Origin: Endomicrobiellum devescovinae
Lineage (GTDB): Bacteria > Elusimicrobiota > Endomicrobiia > Endomicrobiales > Endomicrobiaceae
Length of the DNA: 31,651 nucleotides
Direction: 5' to 3'
NCBI GenBank assembly: GCA_031255495.1
Contig: JAIRSK010000003.1
Span: 1-31,651 of the forward strand
Of this stretch, positions 15,599 through 23,063 are shown piece after piece. The notes under the pieces are model-generated. The model worked only from the letters and a program-made list of their open reading frames with translations, was not told the DNA's origin and searched no databases. Both the position numbers and the translations under genes were made by a program. Within the stretch, counting starts at the first letter, position 1. Each line of letters opens with the position of its first letter.

Positions 15599-15778
15599 TT
15601 ATTTACAAGGACAATATGTATTACGTATCTTAAACTCTTCTTTCTTGCCTTCATTCCATAAAGAAACAGGTCTCAAGTAACCTACAACTCTTGAATAAAC
15701 TTCGCATTTTGTCCCTTCAATACAATCCCTCTTTGTCTTTAACTCGTTGATTTTTTCCTGAATTTCGTTAGCAGTCAT
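15599..15778 (-). CDS. Small glycyl-radical protein, detached C-terminal domain of NrdD
   Basis: This ORF encodes 59 residues. It begins MTANEIQEKINELKTKRDCI and continues EGTKCEVYSRVVGYLRPVSL, then WNEGKKEEFKIRNTYCPCK. The stretch RVVGYLRPVxxWNxGKxxEFxxR is the glycyl-radical signature normally found at the very C terminus of class III ribonucleotide reductase, and G33 is the expected radical glycine. The upstream NrdD lacks this motif, so the two should act together and NrdG should activate this small subunit. A strong AAGGGGG site precedes the ATG, and the ORF lies between nrdD (19-base gap) and nrdG (1-base gap). The N-terminal 18 residues look like a charged helix. The CPC near the end is an extra cysteine pair. 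The sequence match is strong, and the split function is inferred. Confidence 0.88.
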   Translation of the reverse strand: MTANEIQEKINELKTKRDCIEGTKCEVYSRVVGYLRPVSLWNEGKKEEFKIRNTYCPCK

Positions 15779-15797
15779 TTGTTCCCCCTTATTTAAT

Positions 15798-17858
15798 TTA
15801 GTTTACGCTAGCGCTTGCATATAACATATTTTCAAGCGCTTTTATCTGTTGATCTATTTCTTTATACTTTTCATTTTTACACTTTGGGCATTCGTGTTGT
15901 TCTCCTTCAAGATACCCGCACTTCGGGCAAACGCTAAAAGTTGGCGTTATTGAAAAATATGGCAAACTATAGTTTTCGCATACCGTCTTTATAAAAATTT
16001 TTAGGGCTTCAGTATCTTTAATTCTTTCGCCCATAAACATATGCATAACTGTTCCGCCTGTGTATTTGGACTGCATAGAGTCCTGCAAATTTAAGTTTTC
16101 AAAAATATCATCGGTATAATTTACAGGCAACTGACTTGAATTTGTATAAAAGGGAATATCGGCTTTTTCGCTTGCGGAAATAATATCTGGATACTTTTTT
16201 AAATCAAGCTTTGCAAGTCTATAAGAAGTACCTTCAGCAGGAGTTGCCTCAAGGTTATAATTGTTCCCAGTTTCCTGTTGGTACTGAATTAGAATTTCTC
16301 TCATAAAATCTAATACTTTTTCACCAAAAATTTTCCCTTTTTCGCTGCCGACTCCTTCTCCAAATAGATTCATGCAAGCTTCGTTAAGTCCGACTATGCC
16401 TATTGTTGAGAAGTGATTTTTCCAATATTCGTTAAAGCGTTGTTTTACGCTCCTTAAATAAAAGCTCATATACGGATATAAATTGCTTGAAGTTAATTTT
16501 TCCAAAACATTTCTCTTTATTTCTAAACTCTGCTTAGCCGTGTCCATCATACTTTTGAGCCTTTCCATAAAGTCGGATTCATTTTTAGATAAGTACCCGA
16601 GCCTTGGTAGGTTTATAGTTACAACTCCTATAGAGCCAGTAAGAGGAGAAGCGCCAAAAAGTCCGCCACCTCTCTTCTGTAGTTCGCGGTTATCTATTCT
16701 AAGGCGGCAACACATGCTTCTTGCGTCTTCAGGTTTCATATCGGAGTTTATGAAATTTGCGAAATACGGAATGCCGTACTTAGCCGTAATATCCCACAAA
16801 GCTTTTATATTAGGATTATGCCAATCAAAATCTTGTGTTATATTATATGTAGGTATAGGAAATGTGAACACTCTTCCTTTAGCGTCGCCTTCAAGCATAA
16901 GCTCCAAAAAAGCTTGATTTAAAGTATCCATTTCTTTTTGGAATTCGCTGTACTTTTTGTCTTGGTGTTCTCCGCCAATAATAACAGGTTCGTCTTTATA
17001 ATGCGGGGCTACTGTTAAATCTAAAGTTAAATTTGTAAAAGGTGTTTGAAAGCCCACTCTTGTCGGTACATTTATGTTAAAAAGGAACTCCTGCAAAGCT
17101 TGCTTTACTTCTCTATATGTAAGTTTATCGTAATAAATAAAAGGAGCAAGGAGAGTGTCAAAGTTAGAAAATGCTTGAGCACCTGCGCTTTCTCCTTGAA
17201 GAGTATAAAAAAAGTTTACGATTTGTCCCAAAGCTGTTCTAAAATGTTTTGCTGGTTTGGCTTCAGACTTGCCTGAGACACCTTTAAAGCCACTTATTAG
17301 TAAATCTTGCAAATCCCAGCCAACGCAGTATGCCCCCAAAAGACCCAAATCGTGTATATGAAGGTCTCCTTCAGAATGAGCTTTTCTTATATTTTCAGTA
17401 TAGATTTTGTTTAGCCAATATATTTTGCTTATTTCAGAAGAAATATAATTATTTAACCCCTGCAATGAATAAGACATGTTGCTATTTTCGTTTACCTGCC
17501 AGTCCAATTTTTTCAAATATTGGTCAACTAAATCTACGTTAAATGCTGAAGTTATTTCCCTGATTTTAGTATGTTGATCGCGGTATAATATATAAGCTTT
17601 AGCAGTTTTTTTATACAAAGAGGAAAGTAAAACTTCTTCAACCACGTCTTGAACTTCTTCTACTGATGGTTTTCTGTCTTCTAGAGAGTTTTTAAGTATG
17701 GATAAAGCTTTGATGGCAAGTCTGTCTGCAATATCTTGCTCAAATTCTTTAGTAGCTTTTCCTGCTTTTGCTATTGCCGCAGCAATCTTTTTAGAATTAA
17801 AAGATTCCTCGCTTCCATCTCTTTTTACAATTGAACTAAAAATTTCTTCGTTTTTCAT
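15798..17858 (-). CDS. nrdD: Class III (anaerobic) ribonucleoside-triphosphate reductase, large subunit without glycyl-radical domain
   Basis: NrdD reduces ribonucleotides to deoxyribonucleotides without oxygen. The 686-residue protein has an N-terminal ATP-cone (about 6-100, IVKRDGSEESFNSKKIAAAI) and the ten-stranded barrel. Likely active-site residues are C178 (GAYCVGWDLQDLL), C383/C384 (SMCCRLRID) and N416 (VVTINLPRLGY). A C-terminal zinc site has four cysteines (C644, C647, C657, C660). After it come only 26 residues, KNEKYKEIDQQIKALENML and a short tail, where other NrdD proteins carry the glycyl-radical loop. That loop is in the next gene. GAGGAAA precedes the ATG. Two NrdR boxes and a good promoter lie upstream. 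Confidence 0.95.
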   Translation of the reverse strand: MKNEEIFSSIVKRDGSEESFNSKKIAAAIAKAGKATKEFEQDIADRLAIKALSILKNSLEDRKPSVEEVQDVVEEVLLSSLYKKTAKAYILYRDQHTKIREITSAFNVDLVDQYLKKLDWQVNENSNMSYSLQGLNNYISSEISKIYWLNKIYTENIRKAHSEGDLHIHDLGLLGAYCVGWDLQDLLISGFKGVSGKSEAKPAKHFRTALGQIVNFFYTLQGESAGAQAFSNFDTLLAPFIYYDKLTYREVKQALQEFLFNINVPTRVGFQTPFTNLTLDLTVAPHYKDEPVIIGGEHQDKKYSEFQKEMDTLNQAFLELMLEGDAKGRVFTFPIPTYNITQDFDWHNPNIKALWDITAKYGIPYFANFINSDMKPEDARSMCCRLRIDNRELQKRGGGLFGASPLTGSIGVVTINLPRLGYLSKNESDFMERLKSMMDTAKQSLEIKRNVLEKLTSSNLYPYMSFYLRSVKQRFNEYWKNHFSTIGIVGLNEACMNLFGEGVGSEKGKIFGEKVLDFMREILIQYQQETGNNYNLEATPAEGTSYRLAKLDLKKYPDIISASEKADIPFYTNSSQLPVNYTDDIFENLNLQDSMQSKYTGGTVMHMFMGERIKDTEALKIFIKTVCENYSLPYFSITPTFSVCPKCGYLEGEQHECPKCKNEKYKEIDQQIKALENMLYASASVN

Positions 17859-17877
17859 AAAATTTCCTCTTTAACGA

Positions 17878-17939
17878 CAGAATTATGTATTTGCTATTTA
17901 TAAAAAGTTTCTGATATTGTACTTAAATAAGCAATTCTG
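17878..17939 (-). other. Long hairpin in the nrdD leader
   Basis: On the transcribed strand TTGCTTATTTA (complement of 17924-17934) pairs with TAAATAGCAA (complement of 17891-17900) apart from one bulged base. Flanking AGAAT/ATTCT pairing extends it. It lies about 20 bases upstream of the nrdD start. The whole leader from the predicted transcription start is about 200 bases, and no known riboswitch was recognised in it. Confidence 0.5.
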
Positions 17940-18026
17940 GCACTGTTTACGGTATAAGAAAATACTTTGATTTTACGAACTTTTCTGTTAATCCGATTTG
18001 GAAGCCAAAAGTCTGCAATGCTTATA

Positions 18027-18042
18027 ACACTATATGTAGTGT
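18027..18042 (-). promoter_or_regulatory. NrdR box 1 upstream of nrdD
   Basis: ACACTATATGTAGTGT is a near-perfect palindrome and matches the published NrdR-box consensus (acaCwAtATaTwGtgt) at 15 of 16 positions by my alignment. NrdR is the ATP-cone repressor of ribonucleotide reductase genes. Box 2 lies 16 bases away, giving 32 bases between centres, the usual three-helical-turn spacing. Confidence 0.88.
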
Positions 18043-18058
18043 GGATAGTCTTTAGTTG

Positions 18059-18074
18059 ACACAACATATATTAC
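18059..18074 (-). promoter_or_regulatory. NrdR box 2, overlapping the nrdD -10 element
   Basis: ACACAACATATATTAC matches the NrdR-box consensus at 12 of 16 positions. It covers the -10 hexamer and predicted transcription start of nrdD, so repressor bound here would block RNA polymerase. Its phase with box 1 supports cooperative NrdR binding. Confidence 0.75.
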
Positions 18075-18096
18075 ATTAGTAAAAAATAAATGTCAA
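18068..18096 (-). promoter_or_regulatory. Promoter of the nrd operon
   Basis: On the minus strand a consensus -35 TTGACA (18096-18091) is followed by a 17-base spacer and a -10 TAATAT (18073-18068). The -35 overlaps the TGA stop of nadA. Predicted start of transcription is near 18060, leaving a leader of about 200 bases. Confidence 0.8.
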
Positions 18097-19016
18097 GCGT
18101 TTATTTCTAACATTTTTGAGATGGGAAGATAGGCTTTTTTTCTGATGTTGTCCTGCACAAGGACAATGTTTTTCATGTTGACAAGAACGTCATAGACTTT
18201 TGCCAATGTTATTTTTTTCATGTTTGGGCATATGCTAAGGTTTGTTGCGGGGTAAAATTTTTTTTCGGGATTATCTTTTTGCAGTTTATACAATATACCT
18301 GTTTCTGTACATATAATAAATTCTTTAGAAGAGCTTTCTTTAATATGTTTGCACATGCCTCCCGTTGATAATGCATAGTCTGCTAAGCCAAGAACTTCAG
18401 GACGGCATTCAGGATGTGCTAAAACCTCTGCTTTAGGGTATTTATTCTTAGCTGTTTTTACATATTCGGGTAAAATAAAATTGTTGTGTGTGGGACAAAA
18501 ACCGTTCCAAATATTCATTTTTATGCCTGATACTTTTTGGATATATCCGCCTAAATTCCTATCAGGAGTAAAAATAATGTCAATATTCTTACCAAAAGTC
18601 TCAACTACTCTCTTTACGACATTTACCGCATTTGAAGATGTGCAGCATATGTCACTTTCTGCTTTTACTGCTGCAGAAGTATTCACATAAGATACAACTA
18701 TGGGATTTTTAAACTTTGATTTAAACTCTTTTAGTTTTTCTACAGTTATCATATCTGCCATAGGGCAACCTGCTTCCAAATCAGGTATTAAAACTTTCTT
18801 TTGAGGATTAAGAATAGAAGCAGTTTCAGCCATAAAATGCACGCCACAAAACACAATAACGTCAGCTTTTGTCTGAGCCGCTTGCCTGCTTAATTCCAAA
18901 GAGTCGCCAACGAAATCGGCTATATCGTGTATTTCGGGACGTTGATATATATGGGCTAAAACTACCGCTTTCTTTTCTTTTTTTAAAATGTTTAACTTTT
19001 GAATAATATCGTTCAT
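18093..19016 (-). CDS. nadA: Quinolinate synthase
   Basis: NadA condenses iminoaspartate with dihydroxyacetone phosphate to quinolinate, the precursor of NAD, using an oxygen-sensitive 4Fe-4S cluster. The 307-residue protein has normal length and three cysteines at the expected cluster positions: C84 (EAGCPMADM), C174 (NGFCPTHNNF) and C263 (SICPNMKK). AHIYQRPEIHDIADFVGDS near the N terminus is typical. AGGAAAGG precedes the ATG. Neither nadB nor nadC is beside it, so the rest of the pathway must be elsewhere if present. Its stop codon lies inside the -35 of the nrd promoter. metW is 54 bases upstream, so the two may be co-transcribed. Confidence 0.95.
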   Translation of the reverse strand: MNDIIQKLNILKKEKKAVVLAHIYQRPEIHDIADFVGDSLELSRQAAQTKADVIVFCGVHFMAETASILNPQKKVLIPDLEAGCPMADMITVEKLKEFKSKFKNPIVVSYVNTSAAVKAESDICCTSSNAVNVVKRVVETFGKNIDIIFTPDRNLGGYIQKVSGIKMNIWNGFCPTHNNFILPEYVKTAKNKYPKAEVLAHPECRPEVLGLADYALSTGGMCKHIKESSSKEFIICTETGILYKLQKDNPEKKFYPATNLSICPNMKKITLAKVYDVLVNMKNIVLVQDNIRKKAYLPISKMLEINA

Positions 19017-19070
19017 TTAACCTTTCCTATCTTCTTATGTAATTAAAATCTTTTATTTGATTGCAATTAG

Positions 19071-19667
19071 CTACTTTGTAATGAAGTAAACTGCTGTTTG
19101 AGCAAAAAGATTGGGGAGAAGTTTAATTTCTTTCCCTGTTCTGTAGAAGAATTTATTAGCGATTTTATACTTTTTTTCAAAACAGAACGTTTCAAAGTCT
19201 TTTATACTCAAAAACCTTAGATTAGGCGAATTATACCATTGGTAAGGAAGGTTTTTTGTAACTGGAGAATTCCCAAAAAGAAGATCTATCCTAGCCGTTA
19301 TATATGCAAAATTAGGAAAGCCTATAATAATTATTTTTCCCAGTCTAAAACATTCTTCAATTACAAAATCTATTTTTTTTACTTCTTGTAAGCTATTATA
19401 TAGAATTATATAGTCAAAGCTTTTTGGTGGATATGCCTCTATTCCGCCCTCTATGTCCGAATGAAAAACCGTCAACCCTTTTTCAACACAAGAATATATC
19501 AAACTGTCATTCAACTCTATACCTTGAGCATTTATGTCTTTTGTTTTTGAAAGATAATACATCAAACGTCCGTCCCCACAACCTAAATCCAAAACTTTTG
19601 CATTTGGCTCAATAACAGAGGCGATTTTTTTGTATTCAGAAGGAATTTTTCTCAATATATCAGTCAT
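19071..19667 (-). CDS. metW: MetW-family methyltransferase-like protein
   Basis: This 198-residue class I SAM-fold protein has the motif VLDLGCGDGRLMYYL (25-39). It also has the MetW features VFHSDIEGGIEAYPPKSFDY, ILYNSLQEV and FPNFAYITARIDLLFGNSPV. In bacteria metW is found almost always next to metX and is thought to assist or regulate homoserine acyltransfer; the exact activity is unsettled. Here its ATG overlaps the metX stop as ATGA, and GAGG lies upstream within metX. This context makes the assignment firm. Confidence 0.92.
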   Translation of the reverse strand: MTDILRKIPSEYKKIASVIEPNAKVLDLGCGDGRLMYYLSKTKDINAQGIELNDSLIYSCVEKGLTVFHSDIEGGIEAYPPKSFDYIILYNSLQEVKKIDFVIEECFRLGKIIIIGFPNFAYITARIDLLFGNSPVTKNLPYQWYNSPNLRFLSIKDFETFCFEKKYKIANKFFYRTGKEIKLLPNLFAQTAVYFITK

Positions 19668-20791
19668 GATAAAGCCTCTTTCAAAACTTTTTCAAGAAAA
19701 TGTATAATGAGTTTTGTTTGATCTTTTACTTCAACCAAAAAAGAGTCATGTCCATATGTTGATTTTATTTCAACATATGTTGTGTTATATCCTCTTAAAG
19801 TTAGTTGTTTTACTATATTTTCAGACTGATAAGACGGATAAAGCCAATCAGACGAAAAAGACATGACCAAAAACTTAATATCTTTATGTTTGGCATTCGG
19901 TAAAAAATTGTTTCCTGATACGTCAAAATAATCCATAGCTTTTGTAATGTATAGATACGAATTAGCATCAAATCTTTTTACAAAAGTGTCTCCCCTATAT
20001 TTCAAATATCCTTCAATTTCAAAATCTGGAGTAAACTTAAATGTGCGATCTTTATCTTTAAGATTTCTTGAAAATTTTTCCTGCATAAACTTATCGCTCA
20101 TATAGGTTATATGACCTATCATTCTAGCTATTGCAAGACCTCTGTCTGGTTGACTTTGGTCGTAATAATTTCCGTTCTTCCAACCTATGTCTGCCATGAT
20201 GGCTTGTCTGCCGACTTCATTAAATGCGATTTGTTGAGGAGAATGTTTCATGGTTGTGGCTATTGGTATTGCTGAACATATTTTTTCAGGATACGAAATA
20301 GCCCATTGCAAAACCTGCATTCCTCCCATAGATCCACCAACTACGGCAAGCAGTTTATCTATTTTAAGAAAATCTATAAGTTTTTTCTGACAATGAACCA
20401 TATCAGATATTGTTATTATCGGGAAATCTAGTGCATAAGGTTTGTTTGAAGTTGGATTGAGTGACGACGGTCCTGTACTTCCGGCACAGCCTCCTAAAAC
20501 GTTTGAACATATTACGAAATATTTGGAAGTATCAAAAGCTTTTCCGTGACCTATCATATTGCTCCACCAGCCCGGCTTTGCCTCATGTTCATGAAACCCT
20601 GCAGCGTGAGCATCTCCAGAAAATCCGTGCGTAATAAGTACGGCATTGTTTTTTTTCTCATTTAATGTGCCGTAAGTTTCATATGCTATTGTAGCATCTC
20701 TAAGCTGTTTCCCAGATTCAAGAATAATATTTTCAATTTTACAAAGTTTAACTTTGGTGATTAAAAGTGAATTTTCAGAATGTTCAGTCAC
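19664..20791 (-). CDS. metX: Homoserine O-acyltransferase MetX
   Basis: MetX acylates homoserine, the first committed step of methionine synthesis. The 375-residue alpha/beta-hydrolase protein has the nucleophile elbow VGGSMGGMQ (S154). Downstream are SFSSDWLYPS with the acid residue and STYGHDSFLVE with the catalytic histidine (H348). The motif NVLGGCAGSTGPSSLNP is typical of the family. Acetyl- versus succinyl-CoA use cannot be settled by eye. The start codon is GTG at 20791 with AGGA six bases upstream. The stop overlaps metW by four bases. No S-box or SAM riboswitch was seen in the short upstream gap. Confidence 0.95.
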   Translation of the reverse strand: MTEHSENSLLITKVKLCKIENIILESGKQLRDATIAYETYGTLNEKKNNAVLITHGFSGDAHAAGFHEHEAKPGWWSNMIGHGKAFDTSKYFVICSNVLGGCAGSTGPSSLNPTSNKPYALDFPIITISDMVHCQKKLIDFLKIDKLLAVVGGSMGGMQVLQWAISYPEKICSAIPIATTMKHSPQQIAFNEVGRQAIMADIGWKNGNYYDQSQPDRGLAIARMIGHITYMSDKFMQEKFSRNLKDKDRTFKFTPDFEIEGYLKYRGDTFVKRFDANSYLYITKAMDYFDVSGNNFLPNAKHKDIKFLVMSFSSDWLYPSYQSENIVKQLTLRGYNTTYVEIKSTYGHDSFLVEVKDQTKLIIHFLEKVLKEALS

Positions 20792-20857
20792 GATTATTCC
20801 TTTAGCTTATATATTAGCGCAATGAGAGGATGCTATAGACAGACAGCAATTATATCT

Positions 20858-21454
20858 TTATTTAAGCTTTTTTTCTATAAAATAGCGTATAAGAGAGCTT
20901 GTTTCGTCTATTCCTAATATGGAAGAATCTACGCATAGATTATAAGATTCAGCTGCGCCCCAAATTTTTTGCGTGTAATAATTATAATATTTAGCTCTTT
21001 CCTTGTCTTTATGACCAATGAGCTTTTCCGCTTCTTTCTGAGAAATGTTGTTTTTTAAGCTTATTCTTTTTATTTTGTCTTTTTTGTCGGCGTAGATAAA
21101 TATGCTTATACAGTTGGGATGTTCTCTTAGAATATAATCCGCGCATCTACCTACAAATATGGCGGATTCTCTTTGTGCAATCTGCCTTATTACGTCGCTT
21201 TGAATTTTAAACAGTAAATCGTCAGATATCGGATTTGTATTAAAGACATCTGCAAACATTCCAGATGTCAAAAAATTTTTATCTTCATCAGCCTTTTCAA
21301 AAAAATTTTCTCCAAGTCCGCTTTTTTTAGCTGCTATTTGCAAAAGAGTTTTATCGTAAAACGGTATGTTTAAAGTGTCAGATAATTGTTTAGCTATCAT
21401 AAGCCCGCCACTGCCGTATTGTCGGGCTATTGTTACTATAAATTTTCTTTTCAC
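20858..21454 (-). CDS. Cytidylate-kinase-like family protein
   Basis: The 198-residue protein opens MKRKFIVTIARQYGSGGLMI, a P-loop-like start found in the cytidylate kinase-like family (often written ISREYGSGG). It continues with FYDKTLLQIAAKKSG and AIFVGRCADYILREHPN, which resemble the NMP-binding and lid parts. It differs from the true Cmk, so phosphorylation of CMP is not assured; the family's substrate is largely untested. The start is GTG with GGGAGG upstream. It lies 22 bases after the MATE transporter gene and is likely co-transcribed with it. That pairing of a kinase-like protein and a transporter is seen in other anaerobes, but its meaning is not known to me. Confidence 0.82.
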   Translation of the reverse strand: MKRKFIVTIARQYGSGGLMIAKQLSDTLNIPFYDKTLLQIAAKKSGLGENFFEKADEDKNFLTSGMFADVFNTNPISDDLLFKIQSDVIRQIAQRESAIFVGRCADYILREHPNCISIFIYADKKDKIKRISLKNNISQKEAEKLIGHKDKERAKYYNYYTQKIWGAAESYNLCVDSSILGIDETSSLIRYFIEKKLK

Positions 21455-21476
21455 AACTCAACCTCCCGTATTTATA

Positions 21477-22826
21477 TCATTCCATTTTTTTAAATCTCTT
21501 ATGCTCGTAATTCATTAAAATGACAGTTGCTATGAAAGCGGCTAAATCAGATATGGGCATGGTAATCCATACGCCAGTAACTCCGAAATATTTTGGCAGT
21601 ATAAGGAGGAGAGGGATTAAAAATATAAACTGTCTCGTCATAGACAGAATTATTGAAAGGTTAGCTTTTCCTATACTTTGGAAAAATACTATAGATACCG
21701 TCTGATAGCCAACCAAACAATAAGTCATAAGGACATAACGCATTCCTACGGCAGTTACTTTAATAAGTTCTTTGTCTGTGGTAAACAAAGAAACTATAGT
21801 ATGAGGAAATATTTCCGCAATCAAAGAACCTAATGTCATCACTCCTACTGCTATAAAAATTGTCTTTTTCAGCACTTCATTAACCCTTTTGTATAATCCA
21901 GCTCCATAATTATATCCTGATATTGGCTGCATTCCCTGAGTTAATCCCAAAACAATCATAACAAAGATAAACAAAACCCGGTTTACTATTCCGTACGCTC
22001 CTACGGCAGTATCTCCTCCATAAATAGAGAGATTTTTATTTATAAGTATTATGATTATACACGTAGCGGCATTAAGAAGAAAAGGAGACAAGCCAATTGA
22101 AAATATTCCTTTTACAATATTTTTATTTAAAGCGAAAAATTTCTTTTGAAAATGTATAAAATTTGTTTTATTGCTAAAAATTTTTATCTGCCATGCCAAT
22201 GCCAAAGTTTGAGAGATAACCGTTGCAAAAGCGCTTCCACGGATACCCCAACCAAACTTAAATATAAATAAAGGATTAAGAACAAGGTTTATAAGTATGG
22301 TTGCAAAAGTTGCAATCATAGCTTTTTTAGGGTGTCCTTGAGAACGTAACAAAGAGTTAAGTCCCATATACGTGTGCGTAATAACGTTGCCTATTAAAAT
22401 GATAGCCATGAAGTCATGAGCATGTGGAAGCGTTTGCTGGCTTGCTCCAAAAAAAAGAAGTATCGGATCTAAAAAAAGCAATAATACTACAGAAAAAAGA
22501 ATCCCTATTACTGTATTTAAAACAATGACATTGCCTAAAATATAATTCGCCGCTTCATAATCCTTTTGTCCAAGCCTTATTGAAAGCATTGCACCTGCGC
22601 CAACGCCAATTAGCTGACCGAATGCAACACCTAAATTCATTATAGGGAAAGTTATAGATAAACCTGATAGAGCCGCTACTCCTACACCGTGTCCTATAAA
22701 TATGCTGTCTGTAACGTTATAAAGCGATGTGGCAAGCATCGCCATAATTGCCGGGAGCGCATACTGCGCTAATAATTTTCCTATATTTTCAGTTCCAAGC
22801 GTAAGAGGAGCAATATTTTTTTTCAA
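21477..22826 (-). CDS. MATE family efflux transporter
   Basis: This 449-residue inner-membrane protein has about 12 hydrophobic segments. It has the two-fold MATE pattern: LAQYALPAIMAMLATSLYNV TDSIFIGH at the start of the first half and IFSIGLSPFLLNAATCIIII opening the second. MATE proteins export drugs or metabolites in exchange for Na+ or H+. The sequence GVGVAALSGLSITFPIMNLG is typical of the MepA/NorM-like bacterial branch. The substrate cannot be inferred. It is the first gene of a two-gene unit with the cytidylate-kinase-like gene. TATAAT-like boxes occur upstream on both strands in the 99-base gap with the next + gene. Confidence 0.92.
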   Translation of the reverse strand: MKKNIAPLTLGTENIGKLLAQYALPAIMAMLATSLYNVTDSIFIGHGVGVAALSGLSITFPIMNLGVAFGQLIGVGAGAMLSIRLGQKDYEAANYILGNVIVLNTVIGILFSVVLLLFLDPILLFFGASQQTLPHAHDFMAIILIGNVITHTYMGLNSLLRSQGHPKKAMIATFATILINLVLNPLFIFKFGWGIRGSAFATVISQTLALAWQIKIFSNKTNFIHFQKKFFALNKNIVKGIFSIGLSPFLLNAATCIIIILINKNLSIYGGDTAVGAYGIVNRVLFIFVMIVLGLTQGMQPISGYNYGAGLYKRVNEVLKKTIFIAVGVMTLGSLIAEIFPHTIVSLFTTDKELIKVTAVGMRYVLMTYCLVGYQTVSIVFFQSIGKANLSIILSMTRQFIFLIPLLLILPKYFGVTGVWITMPISDLAAFIATVILMNYEHKRFKKME

Positions 22827-22855
22827 TTTCTATTCCTTTAAAATATCAATACTTA

Positions 22856-22885
22856 ATTACATATTATATAAAGATTTTGTATAAT
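22856..22885 (+). promoter_or_regulatory. Promoter for the small secreted-protein gene
   Basis: A -35 ATTACA (22856-22861), an 18-base spacer and a consensus -10 TATAAT (22880-22885) point to transcription from about 22892, 34 bases before the GTG start at 22926. Confidence 0.5.
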
Positions 22886-22925
22886 TGAAAAAGTAACTAC
22901 ATTATTTTAACATGGGAGATTAAAA

Positions 22926-23063
22926 GTGAAGCGATTAGTTTTAGCAGTTACGTTAGGATGTTTGTATTTTTGTGGAGTTAATGCAATAGGACAAATTTAT
23001 TGTGATGAAAAAGGAACTTGTTATTTAAATCCAGAATGGTTAATAAAGAAAGGGGTACCTTAA
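22926..23063 (+). CDS. Small secreted protein, N-terminal part (45 aa, ends at an in-frame TAA)
   Basis: The GTG at 22926 is preceded by GGGAG at an eight-base distance. The product starts MKRLVLAVTLGCLYFCGVNA, a clear signal peptide with a likely cut after VNA. A short mature part follows, IGQIYCDEKGTCYLNPEW LIKKGVP, with two cysteines. The TAA at 23061 is followed at once, in the same frame, by the next open stretch (23064-23288). That stretch has the same Cys/Asp/Gly style but no signal peptide of its own. The pair therefore looks like one secreted protein of about 120 residues broken by a single stop, or two coupled genes. No family was recognised. Confidence 0.6.
   Translation: MKRLVLAVTLGCLYFCGVNAIGQIYCDEKGTCYLNPEWLIKKGVP

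Noticed and set aside
15598..15654. Extended nrdG start 19 codons upstream
   Set aside because: That stretch is the end of the glycyl-radical ORF read in a different frame. The NrdG family start MQIGGLQKLSLIDYPG fits the ATG at 15597.
15599..15800. Explanation of the split NrdD as a frameshift or sequencing error
   Set aside because: The small ORF has its own strong ribosome-binding site and an extra N-terminal helix, and NrdD has its own extra tail. A single indel would not create about 40 additional residues between the zinc site and the glycyl motif.
16483..16917. 144-codon open frame on the plus strand inside nrdD
   Set aside because: It is opposite strongly conserved NrdD barrel sequence and has no motifs of its own.
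20792..20857. Possible SAM or methionine riboswitch upstream of metX
   Set aside because: The gap is only 66 bases and shows no S-box or T-box elements.
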